From Peribacillus simplex (GTDB lineage: Bacteria; Bacillota; Bacilli; Bacillales; DSM-1321), in contig NZ_CP011008.1 of NCBI RefSeq assembly GCF_001578185.1, forward strand, positions 2,384,001 to 2,448,000: a stretch of 64,000 bases of DNA. The letters are read 5' to 3'. Of the stretch, positions 46,254 to 54,814 are shown piece after piece. Numbering within the stretch: the first letter of the stretch is position 1; every line of letters begins with the position of its first letter. A program made the position numbers and the translations under genes. The notes below the pieces were generated by a model. The model was not told where the DNA came from and did not search any database. It was given only the letters and a program-made list of their open reading frames with translations.

Positions 46254-48140
46254 TGCGCCCGGCATGGGTGCAATCTATAGGGTGGAAGTCCCGAATCATG
46301 AAGGCAGTAGTAGTGGTTAGCTTAATGCAAGGGTGTCCACGGTGACGTGGAATCTGAAGGAAGCAAGCGGCAAACCTCCGGTCTGAGGAACACGAACTTC
46401 ATATAAGGCTAGGTATCATTGGATGAGTTTGCGAAACAAAACAAAGTCCTTACTGCCGAAGGTGGTACAGAGTAAATGAAGCAGATAGATGGAGGGAAAG
46501 ATTGCACTCTTACCCGGGGAGGTCTGATGACAGCCAAGTACACTTGGTAACCTTTCCAGTGATGGACAGCTGAATCATCAGAAGTCAGCAGAGGTCATAG
46601 TACTTGTCTACTCGAGAAGACAAGGAAGGACCGAACAGATTAAGGAGGGTGAATACTAGGCGTTCGTTATCTGTGAAGAAGCAAACAATTCCTAACGGAA
46701 CTTATTTGAAGGAAGAAGTGGTGAATACACGGGGAACTTCAAAAGGGTGGAGCAGATAAAGGCACAAATAGACCATTTATCCACGTAGAAAGGATATCAA
46801 CGATGTTAATGGAACAGATACTAGAGAGGGAAAACTTAATACAGGCATTGAAGCGTGTAGAAAGAAATAAGGGAAGCCATGGTGTAGATGGAATGCGGGT
46901 CCAAAACCTGAGACCGCACCTCGTAACCGAATGGTACAACATGAAAACTGCCCTTTTACAGGGTACCTATCAACCGAAGCCCGTCCGTCGTATCGAAATC
47001 CCGAAACCAAACGGCGGAGTTCGGCTTTTGGGTATTCCAACCGTTCTAGACCGTTTCATTCAACAAGCCATTGCCCAAATATTGACCAAGATATATGACT
47101 CAACCTTTTCGGAGAATAGCTATGGATTTCGCCCTAACAAACAAGGGCACCAGGCGGTTCGAAAGGCAAAGTCCTATATAACCGAAGGTTATACATGGGT
47201 AGTGGATATGGATTTGGAGAAGTTCTTCGATAAAGTGAATCATGACAAGCTCATGGGAATGTTAGAGCGGAAAATTGAAGATAAACGAGTTCTTAAACTG
47301 ATTCGTAAATTCCTTCAAGCAGGCATTATGATAGGCGGACTTTTTCATAAAAGTGAGGAGGGAACTCCGCAAGGAGGTCCGTTAAGTCCTTTATTATCTA
47401 ATATCATGTTAGACGATTTAGATAAAGAACTAGAGAAACGCAATCTTCGATTCGTAAGGTATGCGGATGACAGTACTATCTTTGTGAAGACACGAAAAGC
47501 CGCCAAACGTGCAATGGGAAATATCTCAAGCTTCATTGAAAGTAAACTGAAGCTAAAGGTCAACTACGAGAAGTCGAAGTATGATCGCCCTTGGAACAGA
47601 ACGTTTCTCGGTTTTAGTTTCACGAAGTCAAAGAAGAACCCGAAGGTTCTACTGGCTAAACAAACGGTGAAGAGGGTAAAGAAACGAATCAGGGAAATGA
47701 CCTCGAGAAAATTACCGATACCCATGGAACTCCGAATAAATAAGTTAAAGCAATACCTTAGAGGTTGGATGGGGTATTTCGCCCTCATTGATACTCCGAA
47801 CGTATTGAAGAATTTAGATTCATGGATTCGAAGAAGACTCAGAATGTGCCTATGGAAGCAATGGAAATTACCAAGAACGAGGGTGAGGAAACTCAAAGGA
47901 TTAGGCGTCCCATTTGGAAAAGCATATGAATGGGGAAATAGCAGAAAGGGTTATTGGCGCATAGCGCATAGTCCTATTCTAGACAAAACCCTTAATAATG
48001 TTTATTGGCTCCATCATGGGTTAGTAAATCTATATGAACGATATACAAAACTACGTCAGACTTAAACTGAACCGCCGTATACCGAACGGTACGTACGGTG
48101 GTGTGAGAGGTCGGAGGCTAGGCGCCTCCTCCTACTCGAT
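46254..48140 (+). mobile_element. Group IIC-type intron, copy 1
   Basis: It starts GTGCGCC-GGCATGGGTG and ends with a domain V/VI region (GAACCGCCGTATACC...GTACGTACGG, then GGAGGCTAGGCGCC and CTACTCGAT). The intron sits directly after a terminator hairpin and T run, the known target of class C introns. The reverse transcriptase lies in domain IV. It is nearly identical to copy 2 (56707-58594); differences that I saw are one C missing near 46260, G/A near 46656 and one Ser/Asn change in the RT. Confidence 0.9.
46803..48065 (+). CDS. Group II intron reverse transcriptase/maturase
   Basis: This 420-residue protein has RT motifs (GVDGMRVQNL, LGIPTVLDRFIQQAIAQIL, SYGFRPNKQGHQAVRKA, VDMDLEKFFD, GTPQGGPLSPLLSNI, RYADDSTIFV) and a maturase X domain (LRGWMGYFALIDTPNVLKNLD). 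There is no HNH endonuclease domain after the maturase part, as in class C introns. It mobilises and helps splice the host intron. Confidence 0.95.
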   Translation: MLMEQILERENLIQALKRVERNKGSHGVDGMRVQNLRPHLVTEWYNMKTALLQGTYQPKPVRRIEIPKPNGGVRLLGIPTVLDRFIQQAIAQILTKIYDSTFSENSYGFRPNKQGHQAVRKAKSYITEGYTWVVDMDLEKFFDKVNHDKLMGMLERKIEDKRVLKLIRKFLQAGIMIGGLFHKSEEGTPQGGPLSPLLSNIMLDDLDKELEKRNLRFVRYADDSTIFVKTRKAAKRAMGNISSFIESKLKLKVNYEKSKYDRPWNRTFLGFSFTKSKKNPKVLLAKQTVKRVKKRIREMTSRKLPIPMELRINKLKQYLRGWMGYFALIDTPNVLKNLDSWIRRRLRMCLWKQWKLPRTRVRKLKGLGVPFGKAYEWGNSRKGYWRIAHSPILDKTLNNVYWLHHGLVNLYERYTKLRQT

Positions 48141-48172
48141 TTTATGGAACTATCGGGGCAGGATAGTTGAAG
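48141..48172 (+). repeat. Composite repeat A, right part
   Basis: TTTATGG followed by the hairpin ACTATCGGGGCAGGATAGT and TGAAGAAGG, directly after the intron. Confidence 0.8.
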
Positions 48173-48233
48173 AAGGAATTTGTATTTACTTCTAGAATAT
48201 ACATAATTAGGGAATGTGAAGATGGGAGCTTAA

Positions 48234-48461
48234 ATGGATAAGGGCAGTATTTTCGCCCTTCTCGGTTCCAATGGGGCGGGCAAGACAACGGTTGTCAAAG
48301 AAGATTACTTACGGAATAATGGTGACTTTGAATTTGATGAAACCAAGAATAAACGTCCGATGAACATATGGCTCTATGCTAAGTGCAGGACATTTCTCGA
48401 TTCTGATCACCCAGAACAGGATGTGAGTCATCTTTTGATTGCCAATATTCAGTCTCTTTGA
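48234..48461 (+). pseudogene. ABC-transporter ATPase fragment (Walker A only)
   Basis: The frame starts DKGSIFALLGSNGAGKTTVVK, an ABC ATPase Walker A region, then continues with EDYLRNNGDFEFDETKNKR and further sequence unrelated to an ABC ATPase, without Q-loop, signature or Walker B. It seems to be a short ATPase piece joined to other DNA. The second part is not recognised. Confidence 0.55.
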
Positions 48462-48548
48462 TGCATCGAACACGCTTTCAAGCATTGATAACAAAAGAGA
48501 ATTTGTAGAACAATAGGGCTGATAAAAAAGTAAAGAGAGGGAAACCAA

Positions 48549-49793
48549 ATGAAAAAGATTACAACGGGACAAAGCAACACTGGCTTATCCGAAACAGGGC
48601 TACGCAGAATGCGCGACGTGCTGGCACGGCATGTCGAGTCCGGGAAGATTCCTGGGCTCGTCGCCCTGGTCAGCCAGTACGGTGAGACGCACGTCGAAGC
48701 GATCGCCACGATGCGCCATGACGGTGGCGCGCCGATGCGCCGGGACACGATCTTCCGGTTGGCGTCCACTTCCAAGCCGCTCGCGGTCGCGTCGGTGATG
48801 ATCCTGCTCGACGAGTGCAAGCTGCATCTGGACGACCCAGTAGATACGTGGCTGCCCGAACTCGCCGACCGGCAGGTGCTGAAACGGGCCGACGGCCCGC
48901 TGGACGACACCGTGCGGGCACGGCGGCCGATCACCGTACGGGACTTGTTGACCTCCACGTTCGGGCTCGGAGTGGATATTACGTTGATGGGCTCCCCGAT
49001 CCAGAACGCGATCTTCGAGAGTGGGATATACGACACGCCAGGGGCGGAGTTGCCCGAGCCGGGTGAGTGGATGCGCCGCCTGGGCACACTCCCGCTGAGC
49101 TACCAGCCCGGAGAGCGGTGGCAATACCACATCAGCAACGAAGTGCTCGGCGTGCTCGTCGCCAGAGTCACGGGTCAGACGTTCGAGACGTTCCTGCGCG
49201 AACGCATCCTCGATCCGCTGGGGATGAAGGACACTGGTTTCTACGTGCCCACCAACAAGATTGACCGGCTGCCGCCCGCCTTCAACCCCGATCCGCAGAC
49301 CGGAGAGTTCATCGTGTGGGACGAGGCCGCAGGCGGACGCTACAGCCGACCTCCAGCGTTCCAAGCAGGTGGCGGTGGGCTGCTCTCAACCGTCGACGAC
49401 TATCACGCGTATTTACGGATGCTGCTGAACCAAGGGATGCACGGGACCGAACGGATCCTGTCCCGGCCCGCCGTCCAGCTGATGACCACCAACCGCCTCA
49501 CGCCCGAGCAACAAGCCGCCCGAGACGCCCTGGCCAAAAACAACGTCCATTTGTCGCACGGCCAAGGGCAGCACGGCGGCTGGGGCTTCGGGATGGCGGT
49601 GCGCACCTACCGTGGTGACTACGCGTCCATCGGCCAGTTCGGCTGGGACGGTGGAAGCGGCACCACGACGTACGCCGACCCGGACAAACAGCTCACCGGA
49701 ATCCTGCTCACCCAGGTCGGGATGTCCACCCCGGATTCAGCGCGGCTTATCCACGACTTCTGGACCATGGTCTACCAGGCAATCGAAGACTGA
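48549..49793 (+). CDS. GC-rich serine hydrolase (class C beta-lactamase family), probably from an actinobacterium
   Basis: This 414-residue protein has Ser73-x-x-Lys76 (LASTSKPL), the Tyr region WQYHISNEVLGVLVA and GWDGGSGT in place of the KTG-type box. No signal peptide is seen, so it is more likely an esterase-type than a secreted beta-lactamase. From about 48590 to 49860 GC is far above the neighbours, with G/C in most third positions, which fits a Streptomyces-like source. The first ~15 codons and the ribosome site (AGAGAGGG) are host-like, so the gene is probably expressed. Confidence 0.9.
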   Translation: MKKITTGQSNTGLSETGLRRMRDVLARHVESGKIPGLVALVSQYGETHVEAIATMRHDGGAPMRRDTIFRLASTSKPLAVASVMILLDECKLHLDDPVDTWLPELADRQVLKRADGPLDDTVRARRPITVRDLLTSTFGLGVDITLMGSPIQNAIFESGIYDTPGAELPEPGEWMRRLGTLPLSYQPGERWQYHISNEVLGVLVARVTGQTFETFLRERILDPLGMKDTGFYVPTNKIDRLPPAFNPDPQTGEFIVWDEAAGGRYSRPPAFQAGGGGLLSTVDDYHAYLRMLLNQGMHGTERILSRPAVQLMTTNRLTPEQQAARDALAKNNVHLSHGQGQHGGWGFGMAVRTYRGDYASIGQFGWDGGSGTTTYADPDKQLTGILLTQVGMSTPDSARLIHDFWTMVYQAIED

Positions 49794-49883
49794 CACCGGG
49801 CCCGCGCCTGGTACGCCCGCCCTCAACCCACGACACCCAACGGTCAGCCCCCTGGAGGCCGATTGGAAGCAAAAGTTGCCTTT

Positions 49884-49958
49884 AAAACATGCTCTTTCTA
49901 TTTATTCATTTATCAAGGTTTCTTGGATTAATTTGATCAAACTTTGTTTCAAATTTAC
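49884..49958 (+). repeat. Dispersed repeat R2, partial copy
   Basis: Starts AAAACATGCTCTTTCTATT and runs through TTTCTTGGATTAATTTGATC to CAAACTTTGTTTCAAA. It matches 54594-54692 closely but lacks the left half of the hairpin. It lies where the GC-rich block ends. Confidence 0.75.
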
Positions 49959-50072
49959 ATTAGTTAAGAAGGTTAGACCTAAATTTTGATTTACCTTTAT
50001 AAAACAAAAAAGCCCCTCTCGATTATGAACTGTGCCCTTCAAAATGGACAGTCTTAAAAAAAGACCTATAAA

Positions 50073-50978
50073 TTAAGCAGCTAATAGTTGACTCCCGTAT
50101 TGTGCGGGAGTCATTCTATTTAGGCTCCATTGGTAACGATTTGTATTGTAATCTTCCATATATTCTTCAATTAATTGGTGTAACTCATCAAAAGTTTGAC
50201 ACTCCAAATAATCCACTTCATCTTTAAAATGGCCAAAGAATGATTCCATAGGGGCATTGTCCCAACAGTTTCCCTTTCGGGACATGGATTGTTTCAGCCC
50301 TAGTTCTTTCACTCGGCGCTGGAACTCAGGGTGTGTATAATGAACGCCTTGGTCTGAATGAATGATCGCTTCAGGATGAATCAGATCATTTAGGGAATCA
50401 GAGAGCTTCTCCAATGTGTGATAGACAATCCCCATCTTGAGACTTCTAGATAAGTGAAAAGCGATGATTTCTCGTGTAACAGCATCTTTGACACAAGAAA
50501 GATAAGCTGGTTGTCCAGAACCATAATAAACGTAAGTAATATCTGTAAGGAGAATTTTCCTCGGTTCTCCTTGGTTAAAATTCCTGTTTAAGTGGTTTGG
50601 AACGGCCTTATGCTCATGAGTGGCTTTCGCTAATTTCTTATAAGGTTTCGCTTGACGAATTATGGCTTTAAGATTGAATTTATGCATAAGCCTTCGAATC
50701 TTTTTATGGTTCATCGTGACAAAATACTTATTCTCTAAAATCATTTTGATGGTGAGGGCACCTGCTTTTTTCTTCTTGGCCTCAAATACTTCCTTAATAA
50801 GTTCATAATCCTGCGAATCTTTCTTCTCGTGAGTCAATCGAATCCTTTCAGCATGTATCCAAGCATAATATCCACTACGACTGACTTCGGCCATTTCACA
50901 AAAATAACGGACCATATTGGTAAGATTATATTGGCGAATGATTTGTTCAATTAACGTGAATTTTTCACTCGTTGTCAT
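50073..50978 (-). CDS. IS3-family transposase OrfB
   Basis: This 301-residue DDE integrase shows DITYVYYG, HSDQGVHYTHP and APMESFFGHFK as catalytic segments. It is intact and starts within the stop of OrfA (ATGA). Confidence 0.93.
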   Translation of the reverse strand: MTTSEKFTLIEQIIRQYNLTNMVRYFCEMAEVSRSGYYAWIHAERIRLTHEKKDSQDYELIKEVFEAKKKKAGALTIKMILENKYFVTMNHKKIRRLMHKFNLKAIIRQAKPYKKLAKATHEHKAVPNHLNRNFNQGEPRKILLTDITYVYYGSGQPAYLSCVKDAVTREIIAFHLSRSLKMGIVYHTLEKLSDSLNDLIHPEAIIHSDQGVHYTHPEFQRRVKELGLKQSMSRKGNCWDNAPMESFFGHFKDEVDYLECQTFDELHQLIEEYMEDYNTNRYQWSLNRMTPAQYGSQLLAA

Positions 50979-51403
50979 TTTCTCTTCTTCGAAGCCTGCC
51001 TTTCGAGTTCGTCTAACTTTTTTAGAAATTCAAGTTCAGCCTCTAAATATTTAATACGAGCTTCAGCCTTTTTTAACTGATCTTCCTGCGAATACTCCTT
51101 GGATTTTGGTCTTCCTGGACTTCCTTTCCCACGTCGCTCTGTATAGAAGCCATCCTCGCCATATTGTTCAAACGTTTTTCTCCAACGTTTTAAGCAGCCT
51201 TTTGGTTTATCCGATCCAATCATCTCTAACTCAAAGCCATGTTCAATAAAGATTTGGGTAGGTGATTTACCAGCTTGATTCTCTTTAATAGCCTTTACCT
51301 TAAAGTCTGGATGATAAGCAATCGAACGATCTGAAACCTGTTTCACATGTGGATTATTCTCTAATTCCTTTATTTGAAATTCATTAAAATAAATCTTACT
51401 CAT
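50975..51403 (-). CDS. IS3-family transposase OrfA
   Basis: A 142-residue HTH protein (YHPDFKVKAIKENQAG, RCLKRW-like KGCLKRWRKTFEQYGEDG) with C-terminal coiled coil (DQLKKAEARIKYLEAELEF). GGCGGAGG lies upstream of the ATG. OrfB is in the -1 frame. Confidence 0.92.
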   Translation of the reverse strand: MSKIYFNEFQIKELENNPHVKQVSDRSIAYHPDFKVKAIKENQAGKSPTQIFIEHGFELEMIGSDKPKGCLKRWRKTFEQYGEDGFYTERRGKGSPGRPKSKEYSQEDQLKKAEARIKYLEAELEFLKKLDELERQASKKRK

Positions 51404-51749
51404 TTTGATTTCCTCCGCCCTATATCTGAAATGATTATAAACGGGGTTCTAGAAAAAGGACATAGAAAACCCCGAATAAGGGACTTTTTTTACTGTGTCC
51501 ATAATTCGGGGTATAGTTCAATAATGAGAAGGGCCTTTTAAGTTGGAATAGTGGAGTAGCTGGTTAATATTATTGTCTTCCAACAAAATACATTTTATAC
51601 CAATTTAATAAATAAAACCTCTCTATAAGAGGGCTTACCACTCAACCCCATTTCTTTGTAAATTGTTTGCATCCATTTTGGAATAATAAAAGGAAAATCA
51701 GCTTATGTTGGAGGGTTCTTGGTTGCTACTGGAACCATCATGCTGTGGC

Positions 51750-51812
51750 TTTGAAATAAAGTCACGATGTTTGTAAAAAAGATGGGATGTTTAAAATAAA
51801 GTCGCGACGTTT
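51750..51812. repeat. Two direct repeats TTTRAAATAAAGTCRCGA
   Basis: TTTGAAATAAAGTCACGATG at 51750 and TTTAAAATAAAGTCGCGACG at 51790 differ at a few positions. They resemble the pair at 22948. Read on the minus strand, the units are CGYGACTTTATTTYAAA. Confidence 0.6.
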
Positions 51813-51834
51813 ATAAGGACAATTTTCTGAAAAA

Positions 51835-51918
51835 ACAGGTGCGTTAGCTTAAGATAAAAACTGTCCTTTAAAGCAGTTTTTTCTTTATGGAACTATAGGG
51901 GCAGGATAGTTCTATAAG
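51835..51918 (+). repeat. Composite repeat B (complete type)
   Basis: ACAGGTGCGTTAGCTTAAGAT, then terminator hairpin ACTGTC-CTTTAAA-GCAGT with TTTTTTC, then TTTATGG and the hairpin ACTATAGGGGCAGGATAGT. This copy shows the order of the parts without intron. Confidence 0.85.
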
Positions 51919-51998
51919 GAAAATATTAAAAATTTCCCTCAAATTACATAAAAAGGTACAATTATTTAAAATAGTGAAAGATAGATGAGGGATTTGTT

Positions 51999-52460
51999 AT
52001 GAAAATTAGTCAAACCAGGAATTTTAAATCGGTCGCTAAATTAAATAAATATGTACACGATTTACATTCAAATTTATACCCTAAATACTTTAAGGAATAT
52101 AACTATGAGAATGTGAAGGAAGTCTTCAAAAGTCTGATTAATAACGAAAGTTTCATTTTCCTTTTGTTAGAAGATAATGAAGAAGCACTTGGCTATGCTT
52201 GGATAGAGATAAGAGAATATCCGGAAAATGCATTTAAAAAAGGATATAAGTCCGTTTATGTACATCAGATTAGCATAGTGGATACAAAGAGGAATAAGGG
52301 TTATGGTTCAAGTCTTATGGAATGTATATATGAAATTGCGAACGATCGAGGAATAGATTTAATAGAATTAGATTATTGGTTTGAGAACAGTGTTGCAAAG
52401 GACTTTTATAAAAAGCAAAATTTTATAAAGTACAGAGAGTTTGTTTATAAACAGTTGTAG
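51999..52460 (+). CDS. GNAT-family N-acetyltransferase
   Basis: This 153-residue acetyltransferase has the acetyl-CoA loop region VDTKRNKGYGSSLMECIYEIA and ends with a typical NFIKYREFVYKQL strand. GAGGG lies before the ATG. It is a single gene between repeats B and C. Substrate unknown. Confidence 0.85.
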   Translation: MKISQTRNFKSVAKLNKYVHDLHSNLYPKYFKEYNYENVKEVFKSLINNESFIFLLLEDNEEALGYAWIEIREYPENAFKKGYKSVYVHQISIVDTKRNKGYGSSLMECIYEIANDRGIDLIELDYWFENSVAKDFYKKQNFIKYREFVYKQL

Positions 52461-52465
52461 TTTCT

Positions 52466-52496
52466 TGTTTAAACTACGGGGCAGTTCAATTGAACA
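52466..52496 (+). repeat. Composite repeat C (short form)
   Basis: AAACTACGGGGCAGTTCAATT, a degenerate form of the GGGGCAG hairpin, right after the GNAT stop. Confidence 0.6.
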
Positions 52497-52556
52497 AAAA
52501 ATATAAGATTAAATAGTAATTATCATAAAAATTTGAATAAAGGATGTGCATCACAG

Positions 52557-53015
52557 ATGGAAATTACCATCAAAAGAACAAGTTTAACTGAAGTAGATAT
52601 GTTGTTGTCTATTCAGAAAAAGGCTTTTGCAGAAGACTATAAGTTATACCAAGACCACGATACAACTCCTGTAAATGAGACACCTGAGAAATTAATCGAA
52701 AATATAGAACACTCTATTCATTACACAATATGGTCAAATAACAACATTATCGGTGGAATAGATCTCCGTAAAAAAGAAAATATACTGTTATTAGACAAAC
52801 TATTCATAGCAAACGAATATCAAAATAAAGGTCTAGGAACAAAGATAATGAAATTAATTGAGGCTGAATTTCCATTGATAAAAATTTGGCGTTTATATAC
52901 TCCATATTTAAACAAAAGAAATCAATATTTTTATGAGAAATTTGGCTATGAAAAAATAGGAGAAGTTCAGCTAACTGAAAAGCTTTTGTTATTTAAGTAT
53001 GAAAAATGTATTTAA
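52557..53015 (+). CDS. GNAT-family N-acetyltransferase
   Basis: A 152-residue GNAT protein unrelated in detail to the one before it; LFIANEYQNKGLGTKIMKLIE is the acetyl-CoA loop. ATG at 52557 is preferred, with AAAGGATG about 12 bases upstream; a TTG at 52533 is the alternative. Single gene between repeats C and D. Confidence 0.83.
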   Translation: MEITIKRTSLTEVDMLLSIQKKAFAEDYKLYQDHDTTPVNETPEKLIENIEHSIHYTIWSNNNIIGGIDLRKKENILLLDKLFIANEYQNKGLGTKIMKLIEAEFPLIKIWRLYTPYLNKRNQYFYEKFGYEKIGEVQLTEKLLLFKYEKCI

Positions 53016-53065
53016 TATAAGGAGAATTTAAAGTACATAAAAGGAACACAAGATGAGTTTCTTGT

Positions 53066-53117
53066 TGAACTAACGGGTGCGTTAGCGTCATAAGAAGGCA
53101 GCCAATTGGCGGCCTAT
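53066..53117 (+). repeat. Composite repeat D
   Basis: Perfect hairpin CTAACG-GGTG-CGTTAG (53070-53085), then a second hairpin GGCAGCC-AATT-GGCGGCC. The GGGGCAG part is absent. Confidence 0.75.
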
Positions 53118-53245
53118 GAATGTGAAATAATTGATTATTACCATTATCATACTTTCGAATTCAAGTAACTCCCAATTAACCGGACATTTTAATTGAAGAA
53201 GATACTGTATAATATTGATATATTTAATATTTTTGGAGGTCTAAA

Positions 53246-53440
53246 ATGATTAACGGTGGAGATGGATTATTTGCTCTTGTAGCTTTTTTACCTATTATTT
53301 TTTATTTAGTTCTTACTGTTTTTGCTATTTATTTTGTAATTAAGGTAATAAAGTTCATGAATGAAAAAATAAAATTAGACAAAGAAAAAAATGAGAAACT
53401 TGATGAATTAATTAAGGTCAATCAAAGTAAAAAAGATTAA
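53246..53440 (+). CDS. Small single-span membrane protein (paralogue of 18759-18968)
   Basis: A 64-residue protein with a hydrophobic span (residues 8-33) and charged tail. IYFVIKVIKFMNEKIK and EKLDELI match the gene at 18759. TTGGAGG lies before the ATG. Function unknown. A hairpin with T run follows at 53465-53497. Confidence 0.8.
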   Translation: MINGGDGLFALVAFLPIIFYLVLTVFAIYFVIKVIKFMNEKIKLDKEKNEKLDELIKVNQSKKD

Positions 53441-53575
53441 ATGATTTTATATTAATTAACAAATCGGCGCTTTTCTTTAATAAGAAGGCGTCTTTTTGTA
53501 TTGCACCATATTATAGAACAACACATTTTAGGGTTTGGATTATGTTAAAGCTTAGATGAGATTGTGAAGGTTTCT

Positions 53576-53665
53576 ACTTAAACTATAGGGTCCGTTAGTT
53601 GAGATCCGAGGCTGCCATTTGGTGGCCTTTTTGCTTAATGAACTATAGGGGCAGGTTAGTTCAAC
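53576..53665 (+). repeat. Composite repeat E
   Basis: ACTTAAACTATAGGGTCCGTT, then AGTTGAGATCCG, terminator hairpin GGCTGCC-ATTT-GGTGGCC with TTTTT, then the hairpin ACTATAGGGGCAGGTTAGT. Confidence 0.8.
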
Positions 53666-53847
53666 AAATAATTGAATTTTTAACTGCTCCTATTTCTGAT
53701 ATGAATGGTTATGTAAACCTCAAACCTCACATGAATACGATATTCATACATCATTAACATCAAAAGGATATGAAAACGCCTCTTCCGATTCAATTCTAAA
53801 AAGGAAGTACCTGAAATATAAATATAATCGAAAGGAGTGAGACAACA

Positions 53848-54228
53848 ATGGAAGCAAGTACCTTTTTAGGACTGTTTTGGGGATGGACGACGGTTATCAT
53901 ATCGGGAATACTTTTCGTACGTCCATCGGTACTACGTGAACTGAAAAAACTAGTGGTCGAGGACAGAGGATTTGGGATTATGTATGGCTTTCTATCAATT
54001 TTCCTAGGGTTAGGTACTGTTATCCTGCATAATGTATGGGCACTTAACTGGCAAGGATTCATTACACTGATTGCATGGCTCGCACTATTAAAGGGAATTT
54101 ATGTAATTGCATATCCTGAACCATCTAAGAAAACCAACTTTGAAGTACGGATACTATCTACGCGTATAACACTCGCTATCCTTGGTGTTTTAGCTTTATG
54201 GATGCTTGTAGTAATTTATATGAAATAA
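53848..54228 (+). CDS. Four-span membrane protein, unknown function
   Basis: A 126-residue protein with hydrophobic segments near residues 8-23, 44-62, 69-87 and 105-124, and the conserved-looking stretch LGLGTVILHNVWALNWQGFITLIAWLALLKGI found in uncharacterised membrane proteins. AAAGGAGTGA precedes ATG. Confidence 0.8.
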   Translation: MEASTFLGLFWGWTTVIISGILFVRPSVLRELKKLVVEDRGFGIMYGFLSIFLGLGTVILHNVWALNWQGFITLIAWLALLKGIYVIAYPEPSKKTNFEVRILSTRITLAILGVLALWMLVVIYMK

Positions 54229-54513
54229 TCTGTAATTTGAAATAGCGACAAATCGAAAATTATGTTAACCACCCTTGTTTAAGGGAGGTTTTATGGTTTA
54301 TCTTGTTGAACTACCATGAAAATAAGTTTCTTTAAAAATTAAAAATGACAAATCTTAAGACGACCCTACTCAATCGTTTAAAAAAAGAGGAGAGCGTTAA
54401 TTAATTAGACTATGGATTAGGGTTGACTGGATTAAGGTCAGTATCAGTATTGAAACTTCCTAACCATTTTCATTCTTTGTGGTGAATCGCCGATTTTTGC
54501 GATTCATGGATGG

Positions 54514-54529
54514 CTAACGAGTGCGTTAG
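54514..54529 (+). repeat. Composite repeat F, first hairpin only
   Basis: CTAACGAGTGCGTTAG, perfect 6-bp arms with one loop base different from the other copies. Confidence 0.65.
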
Positions 54530-54593
54530 TTGCGTAAGGAACACAACAATGATCAATCTTTTTTATAAGATAATCCAATTAATTAGTATAAAG

Positions 54594-54692
54594 GTATGTT
54601 TTGATCAATCTTTTTTCAAAACATGCCCTTTCTATTTATTCATTTATCAGGGTTTCTTGTATTAATTTGATCAAACTTTGTTTCAAAGCTAC
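54594..54692 (+). repeat. Dispersed repeat R2, complete copy
   Basis: Hairpin GTATGTTTTGA / TCAAAACATGC around TCAATCTTTTT, followed by the conserved tail TTTATTCATTTATCAGGGTT and onwards to TTTCAAAGCTAC. Confidence 0.8.
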
Positions 54693-54744
54693 AATTACGA
54701 TCAACAACAACATTAAAGTTCATAAAAATAATTAGAATGAATAA

Positions 54745-54773
54745 TTGACAAAAAATGAGAATAGTAGTAATCT
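54745..54773 (+). promoter_or_regulatory. Promoter of the TetR gene
   Basis: TTGACA and TAATCT with a 17-bp spacer, followed by the operator at 54782-54797. Confidence 0.65.
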
Positions 54774-54781
54774 AACGAAAA

Positions 54782-54797
54782 ACATACGCTACCGTAT
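54782..54797. promoter_or_regulatory. Putative TetR operator 1
   Basis: ATACG-CTAC-CGTAT lies between the -10 and the TetR start. A related palindrome precedes the next gene. Confidence 0.6.
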
Positions 54798-54814
54798 TTT
54801 ACTGGAGAGATGAC

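Larger units (their letters stand above)
50026..51520 (-). mobile_element. IS3-family (IS150-like) insertion sequence, second type
   Basis: Ends are TGAACTGTGCCC (left) and, in reverse, TGAACTATACCCC (right), with ATGGACA further in on both sides. OrfA and OrfB are intact and overlap by 4 bp. Proteins resemble those of 24540-26011 but are clearly diverged. No convincing target duplication: TTA on the left, ATA on the right. Confidence 0.88.
51521..51998. other. Intergenic region with two repeat types
   Basis: No gene. It contains the direct repeats at 51750-51812 and composite repeat B at 51835-51918. A short coding-like tail near 51690-51755 suggests a lost gene. Confidence 0.5.
54229..54814. 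other. Intergenic region with repeat F, R2 copy and tetR promoter
   Basis: It contains a GAATCGC hairpin (54483-54507), the perfect hairpin CTAACG-AGTG-CGTTAG (54514-54529, repeat F) and the R2 repeat (54594-54692). A promoter TTGACA-17 bp-TAATCT lies at 54745-54773. No gene. Confidence 0.6.

Noticed and set aside
48600-49364. 254-codon minus-strand frame inside the GC-rich hydrolase gene, and other long frames there
   Set aside because: High GC makes stops rare in all frames. The + strand frame has catalytic motifs and a ribosome site; the others have neither.
22948-51812. The two direct-repeat pairs as left and right ends of one large transposon
   Set aside because: Both pairs have the same orientation; ends of one element should be inverted, and no transposase of a Tn7-like type is found between them.
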